Shown here: positions 4,288 to 6,521 of the stretch, piece by piece
Layout of the letters: the number at the start of each line of letters is the position of its first letter
Numbering within the stretch: the first letter of the stretch is position 1
Source of the DNA: UBA12088 sp964568345
GTDB lineage: Bacteria > Patescibacteriota > Minisyncoccia > Phycocordibacterales > UBA12088
NCBI GenBank assembly: GCA_964568345.1
Contig: CAZMPG010000048.1
Location: forward strand, 1 to 6,521
Length of the DNA: 6,521 nucleotides
Reading direction: 5' to 3'
Notes under the pieces: generated by a model
Seen by the model: the letters and a program-made list of their open reading frames with translations, nothing else
What the model was told of the DNA's origin: nothing
Database searches by the model: none
Made by a program: the position numbers and the translations under genes

Positions 4288-4365
4288 TGGTGCCGGGGGT
4301 GGGGATCGAACCCACGACCTGACGCTTATGAAACGTCCGCTACTAACCATCTGAGCTACCCCGGC
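4288..4365 (-). tRNA. tRNA with CAT anticodon (elongator Met, or Ile2)
   Basis: The minus strand folds with acceptor GCCGGGG/CCCCGGC, anticodon stem GACGT/GCGTC, anticodon loop TTCATAA and T-arm GTGGG-TTCGATC-CCCAC. The discriminator is A and the 3' CCA is encoded (4290-4288), unlike tRNA-Asp next door. A paired first base (G1-C72) argues against initiator tRNA. Elongator Met is the default call; a tRNA-Ile2, whose C34 is modified to lysidine to read AUA, cannot be excluded. The D-stem has one weak position (C13 opposite T22). Its first 23 bases also encode the end of the upstream protein. Confidence 0.92.
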
Positions 4366-5050
4366 GCTGTGTTGTCTGTGCAGCGACATACCCAAACATT
4401 CCAAGTATCTTGTACTTCAGTCCCGCTGGTTTTTCTATCTGCAGCGCCAGTATACCATAATACGTATCATGATTCTCGTATCGTTTTTTGGGGCGTTTCT
4501 TGAGAAAAACCATCTTCCCGAATCGATCTTGCGGTATTCCGAGGAGTGTGGACCAGTAGGTGAGAATCTCTAGTGAACGACTCCTGTGTATCGCGTTGAT
4601 GAACACGGTCGGGCGTAGACGAGAAAACTCAACATCCATGCATTCTACAAACCATCGCTGCATCGTGACAATGATCCGCGGGTCGGAATTCACCACCGAA
4701 ACACGGGTTGCAGATGCCTTCACACCTTCACCCCAGTACAACCCGAGCCCAAGTATGAATAAGTCACGTTTCGAGACACACCCAACGGCATGTTGCGCGT
4801 ACGCATGTTCACGGCGAACGGTTTCAAGCCGCTTTTCACGATTCATTGCCGCACCTGCCATCCTCCCTGCGTATCCGCCACGGACCGCCTGTTCATTGAG
4901 TGCCTCCACTTGCTCGGGGGTGAGTACAATGTCGCGACACCATACACTGACACTTGCACGAGACACGCGAAGCTCTGCTGCAATAGTCTTTATGCTACGC
5001 CCCCGCATGCGCATGGAACGCGCAGCTATTCGCTCGGACGATTTTGCCAT
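4343..5050 (-). CDS. Helix-turn-helix protein with a possible LAGLIDADG-like domain
   Basis: This 235-residue protein starts with a basic helix-turn-helix (about 18-42, GRSIKTIAAELRVSRASVSVWCRDI), followed by a helical linker rich in Arg, Glu and Ala. From about 95 comes a second domain. It opens RDLFILGLGLYWGEG (95-109), resembling the LAGLIDADG helix of homing-endonuclease-like folds, then VSVVNSDPRIIVTMQRWF, then ILTYWSTLLGIPQDRF and a basic strand KKRPKKRYENHDTYYGILALQI. I know this two-part layout as an uncharacterised family in Candidate Phyla Radiation genomes. DNA binding is likely; nuclease activity is not shown, and the single acidic pair in the motif (GEG) leaves it open. The last codons (RRGSSDG and the TAG stop) lie inside tRNA sequence, so the natural end of the domain may have been replaced. 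A palindrome immediately before the ATG may be its own operator. Confidence 0.75.
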   Translation of the reverse strand: MAKSSERIAARSMRMRGRSIKTIAAELRVSRASVSVWCRDIVLTPEQVEALNEQAVRGGYAGRMAGAAMNREKRLETVRREHAYAQHAVGCVSKRDLFILGLGLYWGEGVKASATRVSVVNSDPRIIVTMQRWFVECMDVEFSRLRPTVFINAIHRSRSLEILTYWSTLLGIPQDRFGKMVFLKKRPKKRYENHDTYYGILALQIEKPAGLKYKILGMFGYVAAQTTQRRGSSDG

Positions 5051-5067
5051 ATGCTAGCATAAGCATA
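5050..5067. promoter_or_regulatory. Palindromic operator-like site at the HTH gene start
   Basis: TATGCTAGCATA (5050-5061) is a perfect 12-bp palindrome touching the ATG, and a third half-site GCATA follows at 5063-5067. TATGCT in minus-strand sense (5061-5056) could be a -10 box five bases from the ATG. The upstream TTGAAC (5081-5076) is only 14 bp away, so the promoter is poor. Autoregulation by the helix-turn-helix protein is an inference. Confidence 0.45.
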
Positions 5068-5091
5068 CACGGGTGGTTCAAAAAAACAAGC

Positions 5092-6285
5092 TCAACGGAG
5101 AGTGTCTGAAGTGGCTTTCAGAAGCTCGTGGCGCTTGCTCCGTGAAGCATCGGGCAGGTATCCCGTCCCCACATTCCACACGAGCGCACCGCCGAGGCCT
5201 TGGTCAATGACGTACTGCGCTTTTGCTGTCACCGAGCGGGCGTTTTCGTACGACACAAACCCGCACGAGAGGTCGCCACGTGCCTTGGGGAAGGAGAGGT
5301 AGGGCACCTGTGCGGCGCTGTCCCACTTCTCGTACTTCTTGAGGTAGTAGTCGTCGAAGAGGGTTCCCATGCTCATCGTGTGCACATCAGCGGGCATGAA
5401 GGCTGCCGGAACACGTTCACCTGGCCGTCGTACGGGGTACTCCCAACACGTCGCGTACGTACCGATGCCGATGCCGAGCTTCCCCTTGGGCACACCTGCC
5501 CGCAGGTACGCGTCTATACTCGATCGCACCGAGCTTGGCGTACTGCTCCCCTCCCCCGCAAGCGCGCTCCCGTGCCACGTCTTCCAGCCACCCCAGGACC
5601 CCGCCATCGAGTAGCTCATGACAAAGATCTTGTCGGCGTACGCCGCAAGCTTTGGGTAGAGCGAGCGGTCCCCCACGCGCGTCATCGTGACCCAGTCTAC
5701 GGGGACCGTGATGAGGAGGTTGGGGGCTGCTGCCCGCAGGTCGCGCACGAGCGCAAGGATGAGCGGCCCATCAGCCGCCCGCAGAGGCTCCCAGTCAATA
5801 TCCACCCCATCGTAGTCGAGCGTGGCAACGAGTGCCACAATGTTTCGTACGAACGTCGCACGATACCGGTCGCTGCTCGAGCTCGCAAACGCCGCTCTAT
5901 CGTCCGGCCCTCCAAGCCAGATAAGTCGCTTCACCCCCGCTTGCTCGGCACGCCGCCCCACGTCGAGCGCCATCGTGCGCCCCCCTCCCTGCGGCATGCT
6001 CCAGTGCTCGCGGAGCGTACCATCCGCCCCCACGCCAACGCTGCCGACGACAAGGTGCGTCATGAGCGAGTAATCTACGTCACGTGGCCGTACGTATGCG
6101 TACTGGTAGCCGACGTAGTAGGTCATGAGCCATGGGCTCGTATCCTGCTTCGCGCCACCCGAGACGCTCGCGCCACCGCCCAGGAGACCGGCATGGAGAG
6201 GTGTGCTCCAGGACACGCACACAACAAACACAGACACTGCCGTGAGCAGCGACACGCCAATATAGTGCGTCACACGGTAGTACAT
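5092..6285 (-). CDS. Secreted GH18-family glycoside hydrolase (chitinase-like)
   Basis: A 397-residue protein with a Sec signal peptide (hydrophobic 9-27, likely cut after LHA at 32) and a single GH18 barrel (about 52-385). The catalytic signature is complete: YDGVDIDWEP, with Asp162, Asp164 and the proton donor Glu166. Other GH18 landmarks are VMSYSMAG (222-228), GIGIGTYATCWEY (271-283) and a closing GGALVWNVGTGY (365-376) with the substrate-floor Trp370. It should cleave beta-1,4-linked N-acetylglucosamine polymers (chitin or peptidoglycan-like material) outside the cell; the exact substrate cannot be read from sequence. No carbohydrate-binding or cell-wall-anchoring module is present, so it is released or loosely held. 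A GlyGly-rich linker (33-45) follows the signal peptide. The start is the ATG before MYYRVTHYIG; no Shine-Dalgarno sequence is visible, and a TAGTAT about 20 bases upstream is only a weak promoter candidate. Its stop codon lies 41 bp before the next gene. Confidence 0.92.
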   Translation of the reverse strand: MYYRVTHYIGVSLLTAVSVFVVCVSWSTPLHAGLLGGGASVSGGAKQDTSPWLMTYYVGYQYAYVRPRDVDYSLMTHLVVGSVGVGADGTLREHWSMPQGGGRTMALDVGRRAEQAGVKRLIWLGGPDDRAAFASSSSDRYRATFVRNIVALVATLDYDGVDIDWEPLRAADGPLILALVRDLRAAAPNLLITVPVDWVTMTRVGDRSLYPKLAAYADKIFVMSYSMAGSWGGWKTWHGSALAGEGSSTPSSVRSSIDAYLRAGVPKGKLGIGIGTYATCWEYPVRRPGERVPAAFMPADVHTMSMGTLFDDYYLKKYEKWDSAAQVPYLSFPKARGDLSCGFVSYENARSVTAKAQYVIDQGLGGALVWNVGTGYLPDASRSKRHELLKATSDTLR

Positions 6286-6378
6286 AGGGTAGGTACACAG
6301 TACACGATACTAGCCGTAGGTGCACGTACCGGTGAGGTAACTGCTCACACCTTCCATAAACAGCCCGGTGTCGTTGTC

Positions 6379-6417
6379 ATTGCGAGAAGCCGACCCGTCG
6401 AGAGGCGACGAAGCAAT
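6379..6417. repeat. Dispersed-repeat-like element (ATTGCGAG...GAAGCAAT)
   Basis: ATTGC (6379-6383) and GCAAT (6413-6417) are terminal inverted repeats around an inner 5-bp hairpin CGTCG-AGAGG-CGACG (6396-6410). The wording GTCATTGCGAG...CGACGAAGCAATCC is that of a family of short repeats scattered through many bacterial genomes and often mistranslated as CEERSDEAI-type peptides. It is non-coding here. Confidence 0.6.
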
Positions 6418-6503
6418 CCAGGATCGTGGTCGCTGTGGTACCAAAACACCCCTCAGATCATGGACTGCTTCCCGCCACCTCTGCTCGCGGCTAAAGTCCT
6501 GCG

Positions 6504-6521
6504 GTCATCCCCGCAGCAGGC
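6504..6521. repeat. Start of a second dispersed repeat, cut by the window end
   Basis: GTCATCCCCGC at 6504-6514 resembles the start of another common intergenic repeat (GTCATCCCCGC...GCGGGGAT). The local hairpin CTGCGG-TCATCC-CCGCAG (about 6499-6516) lies over it. The element runs off the end, so its extent is unknown. Nothing else is recognisable in 6418-6503. Confidence 0.4.

Noticed and set aside
4014..4322. Plus-strand open frame ending VPGVGIEPTT
   Set aside because: The end is antisense tRNA sequence, and the rest mirrors the small membrane gene.
5076..5096. T-run after the GH18 stop codon as an intrinsic terminator
   Set aside because: Seven Ts are present on the minus strand, but I could not find a GC-rich stem before them.

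Overview
The window looks like chromosome from a small-genome bacterium, most likely a member of the Candidate Phyla Radiation (Patescibacteria, Parcubacteria-like). The reasons are indirect. Several proteins resemble families I associate with that group: a HAD protein with a DWGRT motif, a helix-turn-helix protein with a GLYWGEG motif, and an uncharacterised 142-residue protein. Shine-Dalgarno sequences are missing in front of essentially every gene, and several promoter-like elements end only 6-8 bases before the ATG. No taxonomic marker gene is present, so this placement is tentative. Every gene I can support lies on the minus strand, so transcription runs from right to left.

Reading in the direction of transcription: a dispersed-repeat region (6379-6521) lies upstream of a secreted GH18 (chitinase-like) glycosidase (5092-6285). 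Next is a DNA-binding-type protein with an N-terminal helix-turn-helix and a possible LAGLIDADG-like C-terminal domain (4343-5050). It starts just after a palindromic operator-like site, and its last codons run into the 5' end of a CAT-anticodon tRNA (4288-4365). A 71-residue two-helix membrane protein (4023-4238) and tRNA-Asp(GTC) (3845-3918) follow. Downstream of tRNA-Asp is about 330 bp without a gene, filled with nested inverted repeats, copies of the tRNA 3' end, and a strong intrinsic terminator.

The left half is a toxin-antitoxin-rich accessory stretch. A hicA-hicB pair (2824-3377) is bracketed by two direct copies of a 63-bp segment. One copy lies inside the intact 142-residue gene (2343-2771) and the other is a decayed fragment upstream of hicA. 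Then come a membrane-anchored protein of unknown function (1576-2277), a small HExxH peptidase-like protein (1099-1530), and a relB/dinJ-relE/yafQ type pair (488-1033). Downstream of that pair, probably in the same transcript, is a HAD-family gene broken by an apparent one-base deletion (55-467).

Both toxin-antitoxin pairs have a near-consensus promoter overlapped by paired palindromes, which fits autoregulation by their antitoxins. In both, the predicted start of transcription falls almost on the start codon, so these mRNAs are probably leaderless. The most unusual features are the tRNA-3'-end palindromes, the direct repeats around hicAB, and the gene/tRNA overlap.
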